A DNA stretch of 64,000 nt from Rhizobium sp. WSM4643 (GTDB taxonomy: Bacteria; Pseudomonadota; Alphaproteobacteria; Rhizobiales; Rhizobiaceae). Positions 53,958-63,843 of the stretch are shown piece after piece. Positions within the stretch are counted from its first letter, which is position 1; the number at the start of each line of letters is the position of its first letter. The stretch is from the NCBI RefSeq assembly GCF_025152745.1, contig NZ_CP104041.1:558001-622000 (forward strand), in the 5' to 3' direction. Both the position numbers and the translations under genes were made by a program. The notes below the pieces were generated by a model that was given only the letters and a program-made list of their open reading frames with translations, made no database searches and was not told where the DNA came from.

Positions 53958-54526
53958 GCATCTTTCGGCAGCACTGAGCGAACCCTTGCGATGAAGACAT
54001 GGAAGTCCTGCATGTAAGTGCGAAGGAAATCAGCGGTTTGGTCGTTCGTGACCTCACCGTCATCGGTGATCAGCCCCGTTGTGAACTGGATGTATGCTTC
54101 CGGGGCATTCATCTGGGGAGAGTTGCAGAAACTGAGCACACTGCGCAAATTCTGCTGGGCGACTGCCGTGCCTATCGCGCCCGGCGACGTGCCGATCACC
54201 GCTGATGGCTTGCGTGTGAACGAGTTGGTGCCGTAGGGGCGGCTCGCCCAGTCGATGGCGTTTTTCAGCCCGCCGGGTATGGATCGATTGTATTCGGGCG
54301 TGACGAACAGCACCGCGTCGACAGCCGCGATTGCCGCTTTGAATGCCTTGCCAGCCGGAGGGTAGTCGGCGTCATAGTCGTAGCTGTAGAGCGGCAGGTC
54401 CTTGAAGGATATCTCCGACATTTCAAGTTCCGGCGGGGCGAGCCGCACCAACGCGTTGGCGAGCTTGCGGTTGATCGAGCCCTTGGCGAGGCTGCCGATG
54501 AGATAGCCTACTTTATGCGTGGTCAT
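53954..54526 (-). CDS. NADPH-dependent FMN reductase family protein
   Basis: A 190-residue flavodoxin-fold reductase: N-terminal VGYLIGSLAKGSINRKLANA (FMN phosphate loop), FVTPEYNRSIPGGLKNAIDW and the terminal helices. It reduces FMN or quinones/azo or chromate compounds with NAD(P)H. ATG 54526 has GGAGAA 5 bp upstream. The stop codon TAG lies within the terminal CTAG of the RIME element. Near a nitroreductase on the same strand, suggesting oxidative or electrophile stress. Confidence 0.88.
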   Translation of the reverse strand: MTTHKVGYLIGSLAKGSINRKLANALVRLAPPELEMSEISFKDLPLYSYDYDADYPPAGKAFKAAIAAVDAVLFVTPEYNRSIPGGLKNAIDWASRPYGTNSFTRKPSAVIGTSPGAIGTAVAQQNLRSVLSFCNSPQMNAPEAYIQFTTGLITDDGEVTNDQTADFLRTYMQDFHVFIARVRSVLPKDA

Positions 54527-54611
54527 GGCGTTCTCCAATATCTCGCATGAGAATGGACGTATCATACGCTAGGATCACAGAAGGGGTTTCCTGTCCTTTG
54601 ATCGCAGGTCA

Positions 54612-55277
54612 CTAATCGCCGAGGAACGTGACCGTCTCGTCGAGCGGGGCGCGGCCTGTACGGGCGTAACTGACCCTGGGATCCTCGTACCCGATCGACA
54701 TGCCGCAGAAGAGGATCAGCCCGTCCGGGGGCGACAGGACCTCCGCGACCGTCTCGCGAACCTGCGACCACGCCATCTGCGGGCAACTGTGCAGACCTTC
54801 GGCGCGGAGCAACAGCATGACGGTCTGCAGATACATGCCGACGTCAGCCCATTGGGGTAGCCCCAGGTCACGGTCGATGTAGCAGAACAGGGCGGCGGGC
54901 GCGCCGAAACAGTTCCAGTTGGCGATTGCTGCCCGCTGGCGCGCCTCCCAGTCCTCGCGCGCAATACCGAGCGCGCTGTAGCGCTCCTTGCCGAAGGCGG
55001 ACCGGCGCTCCCCATAGGGGGGCTTCAGCTCGTGCGGGTACATCTCGTACTGCCGCTTGTCCCAGGGGTCGCCATGGGCGACGCGCTCGACGGCGGACGT
55101 CTTGAGTTCTGCCAGCGATGCGCCCGTCATCACGTAGGTGTTCCACGGCTGGATGTTCGATCCTGACGGCGACCAAGCGGCGGCGGACAGCACACGCTCA
55201 AGCACCTCCCTCTGCACAGGCTCGTCTTTAAATCCGCGCACCGACCGTCGACTTTTGACTGCCTCATATACGTCCAT
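54612..55277 (-). CDS. Nitroreductase family protein
   Basis: A 221-residue FMN-dependent nitroreductase: VYEAVKSRRSVRGFKDEPV (FMN phosphate-binding RRSVR), WSPSGSNIQPWNTYV, ADVGMYLQTVMLLLRAEGLH and FCGMSIGYEDP. It reduces nitro groups, quinones or related electron acceptors. GGAGG 6 bp before ATG 55277 supports the start. A palindrome lies about 90 bp upstream. Confidence 0.9.
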   Translation of the reverse strand: MDVYEAVKSRRSVRGFKDEPVQREVLERVLSAAAWSPSGSNIQPWNTYVMTGASLAELKTSAVERVAHGDPWDKRQYEMYPHELKPPYGERRSAFGKERYSALGIAREDWEARQRAAIANWNCFGAPAALFCYIDRDLGLPQWADVGMYLQTVMLLLRAEGLHSCPQMAWSQVRETVAEVLSPPDGLILFCGMSIGYEDPRVSYARTGRAPLDETVTFLGD

Positions 55278-55680
55278 GATCGCCTCCGTCCGCCGGCCGT
55301 TCGTTACGACCATAGTCATGGCCGTCTCGTGCTGACTGTTCCGTTCCTGATGTGGTTCATTATCTCCATTCGCAATGGAGGCGTAATCACACCGTGGTCT
55401 AGGAGGCGTACATCAAACGTACATCAGGGATCGATGCGATCGGGGGCATGTGGGCGAAGGATCGCGAGACTCCCGCGCAACTGCATCCCGGCCTGGAATT
55501 ACGCCCCGACTTCCAGCTTGGCGCTTACGCTCAAGCCGCAATCATCTCCTTCGAAACCGCGTTCTTCCCCGCTGCGCTGCTCTTCGTTGCCTCGGCGCCG
55601 ATACTGAGTTGCCTACAAGATCATGCTCGGCAGAATTGGAGGCCAATCATGAGCCGCAAGGGCAACGGTTCGTCATTTCG
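55278..55680. other. Gap upstream of nitroreductase with palindrome and direct repeat
   Basis: CTCCATT-cgc-AATGGAG (55364-55380) is a 7-bp inverted repeat, a possible regulator site for the nitroreductase. CGTACATCA occurs twice, at 55407-55415 and 55418-55426. No intact gene is evident; a possible gene remnant is listed separately. Confidence 0.5.
55424..55623 (+). pseudogene. Possible C-terminal remnant of an MFS exporter
   Basis: A plus-strand frame reads ELRPDFQLGAYAQAAIISFE then TAFFPAALLFVASAPILS, resembling the final helix region of DHA2-type multidrug exporters (an AQ...AF...FLLAALL-like tail). There is no start, and the frame is short. Weak evidence. Confidence 0.25.
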
Positions 55681-56034
55681 TCAGGCGCCTGCGGCTCGGA
55701 CGCGTTCCCCTTGGGTGCGACGGTGCCATCCGAAGACGTCAGCGAGCGTATCGAGCATCGCCTTGGCCGCGTCGGATTGAAGTGAATAGTAGATCGTCTG
55801 GGCAGCCCTTCGCGGCTGCACGAGTTCCTGATCTCGAAGAATTGCCAAATGCTGGGAAGTCGAAGATTGGCTCAATCCGACCTCGTCGGCCAGAACGCCC
55901 ACGGACATTTCTCCTTCGGCCAGCAGATGCAGAATGTGAAGCCGTTTGGCGTTCCCCATGGCCGACAAGAAGTTTGCTTCGTTGTCGAAGGCGTTGGATT
56001 CAGGGGACGGCGCGGCTGACGATTGATTGTTCAA
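55681..56034 (-). CDS. ArsR-family regulator, NolR-like
   Basis: A ~117-residue winged-helix protein: FLSAMGNAKRLHILHLLAEG, EMSVGVLADEVGLSQSSTSQ (recognition helix), HLAILRDQELVQPRR and QTIYYSLQSDAAKAML. The NPKR/SQSxxSQHL pattern is close to NolR of rhizobia. No metal-binding Cys pair is visible. TTG 56034 has AAAGGAGAT 6-7 bp upstream, so it is a better start than the ATG at 56070. It may control the neighbouring redox genes. Confidence 0.88.
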   Translation of the reverse strand: MNNQSSAAPSPESNAFDNEANFLSAMGNAKRLHILHLLAEGEMSVGVLADEVGLSQSSTSQHLAILRDQELVQPRRAAQTIYYSLQSDAAKAMLDTLADVFGWHRRTQGERVRAAGA

Positions 56035-56225
56035 GGCGAGATCTCCTTTGGGGAACCAAAGCCGGGTCATATCCCCGAGCTTTAATTTAGAGATAACGCA
56101 TGGGTGCGGGGCCGAAACCCATTATCGGCGCCGCGTCGTCTTTTCCGGCGCGAATCGGATACGGCGCGCATCAAATGGACAGCGGCGGCAGATCATGTTC
56201 GAGGCCGGCATCCTTCGCCTATGCG

Positions 56226-56918
56226 CTAGCGCGGGCCGACCTGGCGCATTTGTGCGGGCAGTGTTTCCCAGGCCCGGATCAGTTCGCCGATAGAGGCCGC
56301 CTCCATCTTGTGCATGACATTGCTGCGATGCAGCTTGACTGTCACTTCGCTGATGCCGAGGTCGAAGGCGATCTGCTTGTTCAGACGTCCGCGTGCCACT
56401 TCATGCAGAACTTCGCGTTCACGCTGCGTCAGCGTTTCCAAGCGCTCGATATTGCGCTTGGCGATCGCGGCTTCCGCCCGTCGTTCGGCATCCATCGCAA
56501 TGGCTGCACTGATGGCGTCGAGCAGCGTCTGGTCCCGCACCGGTTTGGTGAGAAAATCCACGGCACCGGCCTTCATCGCCTGGACGGTCATCGGGATGTC
56601 GCCATGCCCGGTCAGGAAGATGATCGGCTTGGAATTGCCATTTTCGGCCAGATGACGCTGCAGGTGGAGGCCGCTTGCCCCCGGCATGCGCACATCGAGG
56701 ATCAGGCAGCCGGGGCTGTCCAAGATATCGGCGTCAAGCAATTCACGGGTCGAAGCAAAACTGGTCGACTGGAAACCCGCCGACAGGATCAACTCCGATA
56801 GCGCCTCGCGAACCGATGCGTCGTCATCGACGATAATGACAAGCGGCTGGTTCTCTTCATAAGTGCACTGCAGTGATAACGGCGCCGATCTCCGCTGCAA
56901 CGGCTGGTCAACTCTCAT
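56226..56918 (-). CDS. FixJ-type response regulator, copy 1
   Basis: A 230-residue response regulator. The receiver (VIIVDDDASVREALSELI; phospho-Asp in LILDVRMPGASGLHLQ; LTGHGDIPMTVQAMKAGAVD; LTKPV) is followed by a LuxR-type HTH (LTQREREVLHEVARGRLNKQ; LGISEVTVKLHRSNVMHKM). A ~30-residue N-terminal extension precedes the receiver. ATG 56918 has GGAGGG 4 bp upstream. Last gene of a four-gene two-component operon. Confidence 0.93.
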   Translation of the reverse strand: MRVDQPLQRRSAPLSLQCTYEENQPLVIIVDDDASVREALSELILSAGFQSTSFASTRELLDADILDSPGCLILDVRMPGASGLHLQRHLAENGNSKPIIFLTGHGDIPMTVQAMKAGAVDFLTKPVRDQTLLDAISAAIAMDAERRAEAAIAKRNIERLETLTQREREVLHEVARGRLNKQIAFDLGISEVTVKLHRSNVMHKMEAASIGELIRAWETLPAQMRQVGPR

Positions 56919-56919
56919 G

Positions 56920-57297
56920 TCACCCTCCATCTGTCGATTTATGCAAAGCATTGGCGATGGCCGCCAGCAGGGCCTGGGCATCGAAGGGCTTGCGAAAAAA
57001 TCCGCCCGCGCCTTGAGCGCGTCCCTGATCGGCTATCTCGTGGCGGCCGGTGATCAGGAACACCGGCAGCTCCGGACGTGACTTCCTCACGAGGTCACGA
57101 AGTTCGAAGCCGTCGATGCCAGGCATTCCGATATCGGTGATGAGCAGGTCGAGGTCCGACAGCCCGTTGATGAGCAGCGAGCCCGCCGACGAGAAGCTGC
57201 GGGCCACATAACCCGCAGATTCCAGAAGGTCGCCCATCGATTCCAGCAACCTCGGATCGTCATCGACGATTGCCACGACGTGTCTTGTCTTGTTCAT
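56920..57297 (-). CDS. Single-domain response regulator (CheY/FixL-associated type)
   Basis: A 125-residue receiver without output domain: VVAIVDDDPRLLESMGDLLE, LLITDIGMPGIDGFEL with the phospho-Asp, FLITGRHE and FFRKPFD with the conserved Lys. Such proteins shuttle or sink phosphate in branched relays. GGAGGG 8 bp before ATG 57297; the gene ends 2 bp before the start of the next regulator. Confidence 0.92.
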   Translation of the reverse strand: MNKTRHVVAIVDDDPRLLESMGDLLESAGYVARSFSSAGSLLINGLSDLDLLITDIGMPGIDGFELRDLVRKSRPELPVFLITGRHEIADQGRAQGAGGFFRKPFDAQALLAAIANALHKSTDGG

Positions 57298-57299
57298 GT

Positions 57300-57941
57300 T
57301 CAATTCCCTCCCACTCGGCGCGAGTGGGTTATTGGTATTTCCAATCTCTCCGCGATCCGCACCAGATCGGCGAGCGACGCCGCCGCCATTTTCTGCATCA
57401 CATTTCTTCTGTGGATTTGCAGCGTTACTTCGCTGATTCCCAATTCGGCTGCCGCCTGCTTGTTGAGAAGGCCGCTGACAACGAGTGGCAGCACCTCGCG
57501 CTCGCGCGGCGTCAGGTCGAGATAGTGCCGTCTGAGCATGTCGATCTCGGCGCGCTCGGCTCTCTTTTCCCGATCCTGAGCAAGCGCCGCCTGGATTGCC
57601 GCCATGAGATCCGCATCGCTGAACGGTTTGGTCAGGAAATCCACCGCGCCATGCTTGATCGCACGCACGGAGGAGGGAATGTCGCCGTGTCCCGTAATGA
57701 AGACGATCGGCGGATGATCCCTGTCGGCGATCTGCCTCTGCAGATCGAGACCGTTGATGTCAGGCAGCTCGATATCCAGCACGAGGCAGGCGGGCACGTC
57801 CGGCTTGTCCGCTCTCACATAGTCGCCGGCCGATTCGAAGGCGATGGCGCGCATGCCGTGCGAGTCCAGCAGCTCGCCGAGCGCTTCCCGAACACGTTCA
57901 TCATCGTCGACGATGAAGACGATATGGTCGTCAACCGTCAT
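57300..57941 (-). CDS. FixJ-type response regulator, copy 2
   Basis: A 213-residue FixJ-family regulator: receiver ([69 protein letters not shown]) and LuxR HTH ([39 protein letters not shown]). Both FixJ-like proteins share the same arrangement but differ throughout the recognition helix. Start ATG overlaps the kinase stop by 4 bp. Confidence 0.93.
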   Translation of the reverse strand: MTVDDHIVFIVDDDERVREALGELLDSHGMRAIAFESAGDYVRADKPDVPACLVLDIELPDINGLDLQRQIADRDHPPIVFITGHGDIPSSVRAIKHGAVDFLTKPFSDADLMAAIQAALAQDREKRAERAEIDMLRRHYLDLTPREREVLPLVVSGLLNKQAAAELGISEVTLQIHRRNVMQKMAAASLADLVRIAERLEIPITHSRRVGGN

Positions 57942-60900
57942 GGCACCGCCTTCGTTTCAATAGGCAATGTGAAGATCAACGTCGCTCCGCGGGGGTCGTT
58001 CTTCTCGGCCCACAATCGGCCACCATGCTGCTCGACGATCGAGCGGCAGATCGCCAGCCCCATGCCCATCCCATTTTCTTTTGTCGTGAAGAAAGGGTCG
58101 AACATCTTCTCGGGGAACTCGATACCGTGGCCGCGATCGCTGATTTCGGTCTGCACGACATTGCCGATGTGGCGCACGCGCATCTCGATCAACTTATCTC
58201 CTGCAATGGCTTCCATCGCCTCAATGCCGTTGCGGATCAGATTGATCAGAACCTGCTGGATCTGGATGCGATCGACTGCGATGAGCGGAAGGTTGCCGTC
58301 GACGTTCACGTCCATCCGAACGCGACGCCGCGACGTTTCGTCAGCCATGAGGTTGCGGGCTTCGTCGATGATGCTGGAGAGCGTCGTCTGGATCCTCCTG
58401 TCAACGGATTGTTTGAACAAGGCGCGAATGCGGCTGACGACATCCGCCGCCGAGTTGGCATCCCGGATGATGCGCTCGACCGTCCTCTGTGCACGCTCCA
58501 TATTCGGCGGCTCGGCCATGAGCCAGCGCTGGCAGGCGTGTGAGTTGGCCACGACGGCCGCAAGCGGCTGGTTCACCTCGTGCGCGATGGAGGCCGAAAG
58601 CTCGGCCAGGCTCGCCACCTGGCTCGCCCGTGCAAGACCCTCTCGCGCTCGACGCAGATCTTCCTCCGCGTGAACTTCACCGTCGATATCGAGGCATATG
58701 ACATTCCACTGGACGATGACGCCTTCGGCATTGCGCATCGGTGCCGCGCGCGTCTCGACCCAGCGATATTCACCATCATGGCGCCGCAGACGGTGCCTAC
58801 GCGCATAGGGCTCGCCAGTGGACAATGAATGGGCATAGTTTTCTTTGACCCCTGCCACATCGTCGGGATGAACCCCGGCATCGAGTGTGCCGTCCAGCCG
58901 GGTTTTGCCTGTTCCATCCAACTCATCGAGATTATAACCGAGGAAGTCGCGCAGTTGCTGGCTGCGATAGATCGGCTCCCCATCAGGTGCTGCGCAATCG
59001 ATCATTGCCGGCAGCGTTTCAACGAGCTGCGAGAGCGATCGTTCTCTCTCCCGCAACGCCTCCTCGACGCGTAGTTGATCGTCGATGTCATGCGACAGGC
59101 CATACCATTGGACGATACGGCCGCTCTGATCCCGCAGCGGTTCGGCGCTGCCTTTCACCCAGCGGTAGGCGCCGTCGGCGCGCCGCAGGCGATACTGCTT
59201 CGAAAAGCCCTCGCCGGTGACGAGGGAATGGTTGAGCGCTTCGGCGAGGCTGGCGGCATCATCGGGATGGACGGCGGCTTCGATGAGGGCTGCCAGCCGG
59301 CTCAAGCCGGGCTTTTCCATATCGGCGATGCCGAGACCGAGAAAATCGATCAGGCGCTGGTTGAAGAAGGTCGGGGTGCCTTCCGAGTTGAGCCGCCAGA
59401 GCAGGCTGGGAACCATATCCACCAGTTGCGAAAGCTCTCGCTCGCGGTCGCGCAGCGCTTCCTGCGCGCGCATCTCGTCGTCGATGTCGACTGAGATCAC
59501 ATACCATTGCATGATTGCGCCGCCTTGATCCCGCAGCGGTTCCGCGCGGCCGTCGACCCAGCGATAGGCACCGTCGAAACGGCGCATGCGGTATTTTATC
59601 GAGAAGGGATCGCCACTGGCGAGGGAATGGTGAACCGTCTCCAGCAACCTCAATGCGTCATCGGGATGGACGAGGGTGTGAATGACCGACGAGAGACGGC
59701 TCATGTCGGGCCTGTCCATATCGCCTACGTCGAGACCGAAAAAGTCGATCAGGCGTTTGTTGAAGAAGACCGGCTCCCCTTCCGGCGTCAGGCGCCTGAT
59801 CTGAGCGGGGACCATGTCGACGAGCTGCGAGAGTTCGCGCTCTCGGTTACGCAACGCCTCCAGTGCGCGCACCTCATCGTCGATGTCGAGAGAAACGCCA
59901 TACCATTCCGCGACCGTTCCGTTTTCGTCGCGCCGAGGCTCCACCCGGCACTCCGCCCAGCGGTAGACGTCATCCTTTTCGCGCCAGCGAAATCGCATCG
60001 CGCAGCCGTCGCCGGTTTCGAAGCAGTTCCGGAGCGTGCGCTGGATATCGGGAGCGTCTTCGGGATGAACCAGCTGCTGCAGCAGATCGTCGATGCGCGG
60101 TTCACCGAGAGCGTCGAAATTGGCGATAACCGAGCGGAAATGGTCCTGATACCGCTTGTTGAAATAGAACGACCCGCCGTTAGGCTCTACACTCCAGATG
60201 CGGACCGGCACGGCGTCTATGATCTGCTGAAGCTGTTGTTGGCTTCGACGCACAGCTTCCTCGGCATGGACCTGATCGTCGATGTCGTGGCAAAGGCCGT
60301 ACCATTGGACGATGCGCCCCGCCTGATCCCGCATTGGCTCGGCCCGGCTCGACATCCAGCGATAAATTCCGTCGGCGCGGCGCAAGCGATAGCGGCTGGC
60401 GAAGTTCTCGCCCGTGAGAAGACACCTCCGCAGGGCATCACCGAACCCCACCGCATCCTCGGGATGAACAGTGGCGTCCAGGAGCGCCTCCAGCCGACTC
60501 ATGCCCGGCTTATCGAAATCCACCACATCCAGGCCGAGGAAATCGACCATCCGCCTATTGAAGAATGTCGGCTCGCCATCGGGCGTCAGGCGCCACACAT
60601 GGCTCGGAACCATATCCACGAGATGCGAAAGCTCCTCCTCCCGTTCCCGCAATGTTTCTATGCTTTGGCGCAAATTGAGCAATGCCGACTGGTGCTGCCG
60701 GGAAATGGCGGCCACGATGAGCGCCGAAAATGCCGAGATGGCCAGAAAAAGCTGCAGCATGACCTGCTTGTGCTTCTGGGACTCGGGATCGCCGGCGAAC
60801 TGGCTGGTCCCCGTTATCGTAAACAGCGCCGTGATCAGGGCGAGGAGAGCCAAGGATACGGCAGCACCTTTGAACTCGAAGCGAACGGCAGCCCAAAGAA

Positions 60901-61660
60901 GGGGCGGCATGATGATGTATGCGAAGGGGAGGTAGCCGCTCAGAGAAAGAGCGGCAACGCCGAGAAAGATCAATCCCAGGACGCCAGCTTCCACCCATTG
61001 CGCGGCTGAGAGCTGGGTCTTGCCGCGCCAGCTATGAAATACAACCAGCGCCAGCGGCGCTACGATCAAGACGCCGGTGGCGTCTCCGATCCACCATAGA
61101 GGCCAAGCCGTTGCGAAGGATTGCGATTGCATGCCAAACCATGCCAGGGTCGCACTTCCCACAGTCGCGCTGACGATGGGCGCGATCCCTGCGCCCAGTA
61201 CCACAAATGCCAAAACGTCCTGCAAGGTTTCAAACCGAACTGGCCGCTTCAAAGTCTGGTTGACGAGCCATGCTCCGGCCACCGCTTCAAGAGCGTTGCC
61301 GATGTAGATCAGGACGGCCGCAGGCAGGGGGCTGTGGAACCATACGTAATTGCTGAACAATTCAGCCAGGCAGCCCCCCAGTACCCACCAAGGCCAGCTG
61401 TAGCGGGGGGCGAGGACAAGTGTCGCGATGAAAAGCCCCGCCGCAGGCCAGATGGAAATGCCGGTTCCAGGGACAATTGCGAGCGACTGCGCGAATCCGC
61501 ATGCCAGCACATAGGCGACGATGAAAAGCCCCAGATGCAGGGGTCGGGGGCGGTGCGACCAGACGCTCATCATCAGCTGCTCCTGCCGGACAGGCAAAGC
61601 CAGCGGATCGTCGGCGTTTCGTACCGTAGTTCTTCTCGATTTCGGGGCTGGCGAGCTCAT
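57938..61660 (-). CDS. MASE1 sensor histidine kinase with five tandem PAS domains
   Basis: A 1240-residue kinase. About eight N-terminal spans form a MASE1 sensor ([36 protein letters not shown]). Five PAS/PAC units begin near residues 347, 478, 615, 747 and 883; four share the phrase (D/E)xVPxxxxR or ISxVPxx and FFNxR(L/M). HisKA has His1027 in [14 protein letters not shown] (HWE-free, NtrB/FixL-like), and the ATPase domain has [30 protein letters not shown] and [12 protein letters not shown]. No heme-binding signature could be confirmed. First gene of the two-component operon. Confidence 0.93.
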   Translation of the reverse strand: MSSPAPKSRRTTVRNADDPLALPVRQEQLMMSVWSHRPRPLHLGLFIVAYVLACGFAQSLAIVPGTGISIWPAAGLFIATLVLAPRYSWPWWVLGGCLAELFSNYVWFHSPLPAAVLIYIGNALEAVAGAWLVNQTLKRPVRFETLQDVLAFVVLGAGIAPIVSATVGSATLAWFGMQSQSFATAWPLWWIGDATGVLIVAPLALVVFHSWRGKTQLSAAQWVEAGVLGLIFLGVAALSLSGYLPFAYIIMPPLLWAAVRFEFKGAAVSLALLALITALFTITGTSQFAGDPESQKHKQVMLQLFLAISAFSALIVAAISRQHQSALLNLRQSIETLREREEELSHLVDMVPSHVWRLTPDGEPTFFNRRMVDFLGLDVVDFDKPGMSRLEALLDATVHPEDAVGFGDALRRCLLTGENFASRYRLRRADGIYRWMSSRAEPMRDQAGRIVQWYGLCHDIDDQVHAEEAVRRSQQQLQQIIDAVPVRIWSVEPNGGSFYFNKRYQDHFRSVIANFDALGEPRIDDLLQQLVHPEDAPDIQRTLRNCFETGDGCAMRFRWREKDDVYRWAECRVEPRRDENGTVAEWYGVSLDIDDEVRALEALRNRERELSQLVDMVPAQIRRLTPEGEPVFFNKRLIDFFGLDVGDMDRPDMSRLSSVIHTLVHPDDALRLLETVHHSLASGDPFSIKYRMRRFDGAYRWVDGRAEPLRDQGGAIMQWYVISVDIDDEMRAQEALRDRERELSQLVDMVPSLLWRLNSEGTPTFFNQRLIDFLGLGIADMEKPGLSRLAALIEAAVHPDDAASLAEALNHSLVTGEGFSKQYRLRRADGAYRWVKGSAEPLRDQSGRIVQWYGLSHDIDDQLRVEEALRERERSLSQLVETLPAMIDCAAPDGEPIYRSQQLRDFLGYNLDELDGTGKTRLDGTLDAGVHPDDVAGVKENYAHSLSTGEPYARRHRLRRHDGEYRWVETRAAPMRNAEGVIVQWNVICLDIDGEVHAEEDLRRAREGLARASQVASLAELSASIAHEVNQPLAAVVANSHACQRWLMAEPPNMERAQRTVERIIRDANSAADVVSRIRALFKQSVDRRIQTTLSSIIDEARNLMADETSRRRVRMDVNVDGNLPLIAVDRIQIQQVLINLIRNGIEAMEAIAGDKLIEMRVRHIGNVVQTEISDRGHGIEFPEKMFDPFFTTKENGMGMGLAICRSIVEQHGGRLWAEKNDPRGATLIFTLPIETKAVP

Positions 61661-61985
61661 GTTCAAACCGTAACCCCGCCACATTACAACCGCAACTCAT
61701 GGAAACCCATGCATTGCGCGGGGATGTAACCGCCGTGCCGGGGTCGGCACTTTTGCGCAAACGAGGAATTGGGGACCTGTTCTGCCTTCCTGGTGGGGCA
61801 TCCTGACCGTTGGGCTGGTTTTCCTAGACCTACGGCTAAAGCGACCGATCCCCACGGACGATAGAGGGCGCCTGGTTTTCCAGTCATTGTCGATCCAATC
61901 GATCGCCAGACATTGAAGACGATGGGGAGCCCGTCGGCGATCTCGTCTTCATTCGCGCCGCGCAATGCAACAAAGGGGTGCTGAG
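61661..61985. other. Divergent promoter region without recognised gene
   Basis: About 325 bp between the sensor kinase and the NmrA-like gene. I see no convincing ORF, sigma-54 box or EcfG box; promoters for both directions should lie here. Confidence 0.4.
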
Positions 61986-62738
61986 ATGAAAATCACGGTG
62001 GCGGGAGCAACAGGTGTTATCGGAACACGGCTCAGTGAAAACTTGCGCCAGTCCGGTCATCAAGTCGCGGCCGCATCGTTGTCGCTGGGCGTCGACACCA
62101 TCACCGGAAAAGGCCTTGATGCGGCCTTGGCAGGGGCTGAGGTCATTGTTGATGTCACCAACGCGGCGTCCTTCGGCGACCGCGCCGCGCTGGATTTTTT
62201 CAGGGCTTCGACCAGGAATTTGCTTGCTGCCGCAACTGAGGCCGGCGTCAGCCACTATCTTGCACTTTCCGTCGTCGGTACGCCGCGTCTCGTTGAAAGC
62301 GATTACTTCCGCGCGAAAATGGTGCAGGAGAATCTCATCAGGGCGTCGAAGCGACCCTATACTATTCTCCGCTCCACGCAGTTTTACGAGTTCATCAGCG
62401 GATTGATCGACACCGGCGCTGATGGTGATGTGTTTCGATTGCCGCCGGCGTTCATGAGACCGGTCGCAGCTGGAGACGTCGCCGCGTTGCTGGCGGAATT
62501 GGCAATGGGAGCGCCGTTCAACGATGTCGCCGAAATCAGTGGCCCGGAGCAATTCGCTATTGATGAAATCGCTCGGATCTATCTCACCGCGAACGAAGAT
62601 GAACGGCAGGTGGTAACGGATCCATCCACCTCGTATTTCGGCGTTGAATTGACTGACGACGCGCTGCTTCCAGGCGCCGGCGCGCGCGTTGCAACCGAGA
62701 AGCTCTCCGACTGGCTCTACCAATCGATGGGGGAGTAG
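61986..62738 (+). CDS. NmrA-like NAD(P)-binding SDR
   Basis: A 250-residue atypical SDR: KITVAGATGVIGTRLSENLR (Rossmann motif GxxGxxG), VIVDVTNAASFGDRA, HYLALSVVGTPRL, FRAKMVQENLIRASKRPYTI and RSTQFYEF. Family members bind NAD(P) and sense redox state or act as quinone reductases. The catalytic YxxxK is absent as usual for NmrA-like proteins. AAGGGG 7-8 bp before ATG 61986 supports this start. Confidence 0.88.
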   Translation: MKITVAGATGVIGTRLSENLRQSGHQVAAASLSLGVDTITGKGLDAALAGAEVIVDVTNAASFGDRAALDFFRASTRNLLAAATEAGVSHYLALSVVGTPRLVESDYFRAKMVQENLIRASKRPYTILRSTQFYEFISGLIDTGADGDVFRLPPAFMRPVAAGDVAALLAELAMGAPFNDVAEISGPEQFAIDEIARIYLTANEDERQVVTDPSTSYFGVELTDDALLPGAGARVATEKLSDWLYQSMGE

Positions 62739-62927
62739 GTCATGCGGCTTTTGGATTTAAAATTGACCTGCCGCTGACCGGTATCGTTGCCGGGTCTGGT
62801 CTGAGCAATGCGTGTGGTCTCAATGGCTCACCGCAATCGTCAAATCGAGGTGAACGGGAATTCCAGGACTTGCTTTCCGAAATATTGTGCACTAAGTAAT
62901 CGCGTGCGATATAAAAGGAGTTTGACT

Positions 62928-63698
62928 ATGTTGAAGATATTTGTCGCCGCTGTCGCGATCACCGCAGGTGGCCTTTTGAACGCCCATGCGGCCGAAAAGC
63001 CGACGGTCGTCCTTGTGCATGGCGCATTTGCCGATGCCTCCAGTTGGAATGGCGTGATCACACGTCTTGAAAAAGATGGATATCCGGTGGTGGCGGTCGC
63101 TAATCCGCTTCGAAGCGTAACGTCCGATGGCGATTACGTCGGCAAAGTGGTTGCTGGATTGAAGACCGACGTCGTTCTCGTCGGCCACTCCTACGGTGGC
63201 TCAGTGATCAACGAGGCAGCAGCCGGCAGCGCCAATGTCAAATCGCTCGTCTTCGTCGCGGCGTTCGCGCCCGATGTTGGGGAAACTGCCCTTGTGCTTT
63301 CGGGCAAGTTTCCCGGAAGCACGCTCGCACCGACCCTCGCGGAACCCGTGCAGTTGGATGGGGGAGTAAAGGACCTGTACATCAAGCAGAGCGCGTTTCA
63401 CGATCAATTCGCTGCAGATGTATCCAAGGCGGATGGCAAGCTGATGGCCGCAACACAGCGCCCAATCACCGATAAGGCTCTTGGCGAGGCCTCGACCGTG
63501 GCGAGCTGGAAGAAGATCCCGTCTTGGTTCGTCTATGGTGACGCGGATAAAAACATACCGCCAAAGGCGCTAGGATGGATGGCGGAACGAGCGGGTTCTA
63601 AAGAGACGGTTGTGGTGAAAGGCGCGTCTCACGTCGTGATGGTCTCTCATCCCGATAAAGTCGCGAAGGTCATCGAAGACGCTGCGTCCAATAAATAA
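62928..63698 (+). CDS. Exported alpha/beta hydrolase
   Basis: A 256-residue alpha/beta hydrolase with a signal peptide (LKIFVAAVAITAGGLLNAHA) for periplasmic export. The oxyanion motif is VVLVHGAFADASSW, the nucleophile elbow is VLVGHSYGGS (Ser), the acid lies near WFVYGDADKNIP and the His in VKGASHVVMVSHPD. Substrate unknown; similar proteins hydrolyse esters or lactones. AAAGGAG 7-8 bp before ATG 62928 fixes the start, although the frame is open to 62808. Confidence 0.9.
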   Translation: MLKIFVAAVAITAGGLLNAHAAEKPTVVLVHGAFADASSWNGVITRLEKDGYPVVAVANPLRSVTSDGDYVGKVVAGLKTDVVLVGHSYGGSVINEAAAGSANVKSLVFVAAFAPDVGETALVLSGKFPGSTLAPTLAEPVQLDGGVKDLYIKQSAFHDQFAADVSKADGKLMAATQRPITDKALGEASTVASWKKIPSWFVYGDADKNIPPKALGWMAERAGSKETVVVKGASHVVMVSHPDKVAKVIEDAASNK

Positions 63699-63843
63699 AC
63701 GGCGCATTGTGGTTCTGCGACCGGATCAGCATTGATCCGGTCGTGGTAAGGCAATACGCAATGCGAGATACCGAAGTCTCTTTTCTCTCGAACTGTCGGG
63801 GCCATATCCTGTTCCAAGCCGATGGCCGTGAACTGTCGCGATC

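Noticed and set aside
59507..61009. Plus-strand frame of 500 codons across the sensor kinase
   Set aside because: It mirrors the PAS region; the minus-strand reading shows the kinase and PAS sequence and carries the operon overlap.
61741..61765. Sigma-54-like GGCAC...GC before the NmrA-like gene
   Set aside because: The spacing between the GG and GC elements is too short for a sigma-54 promoter.
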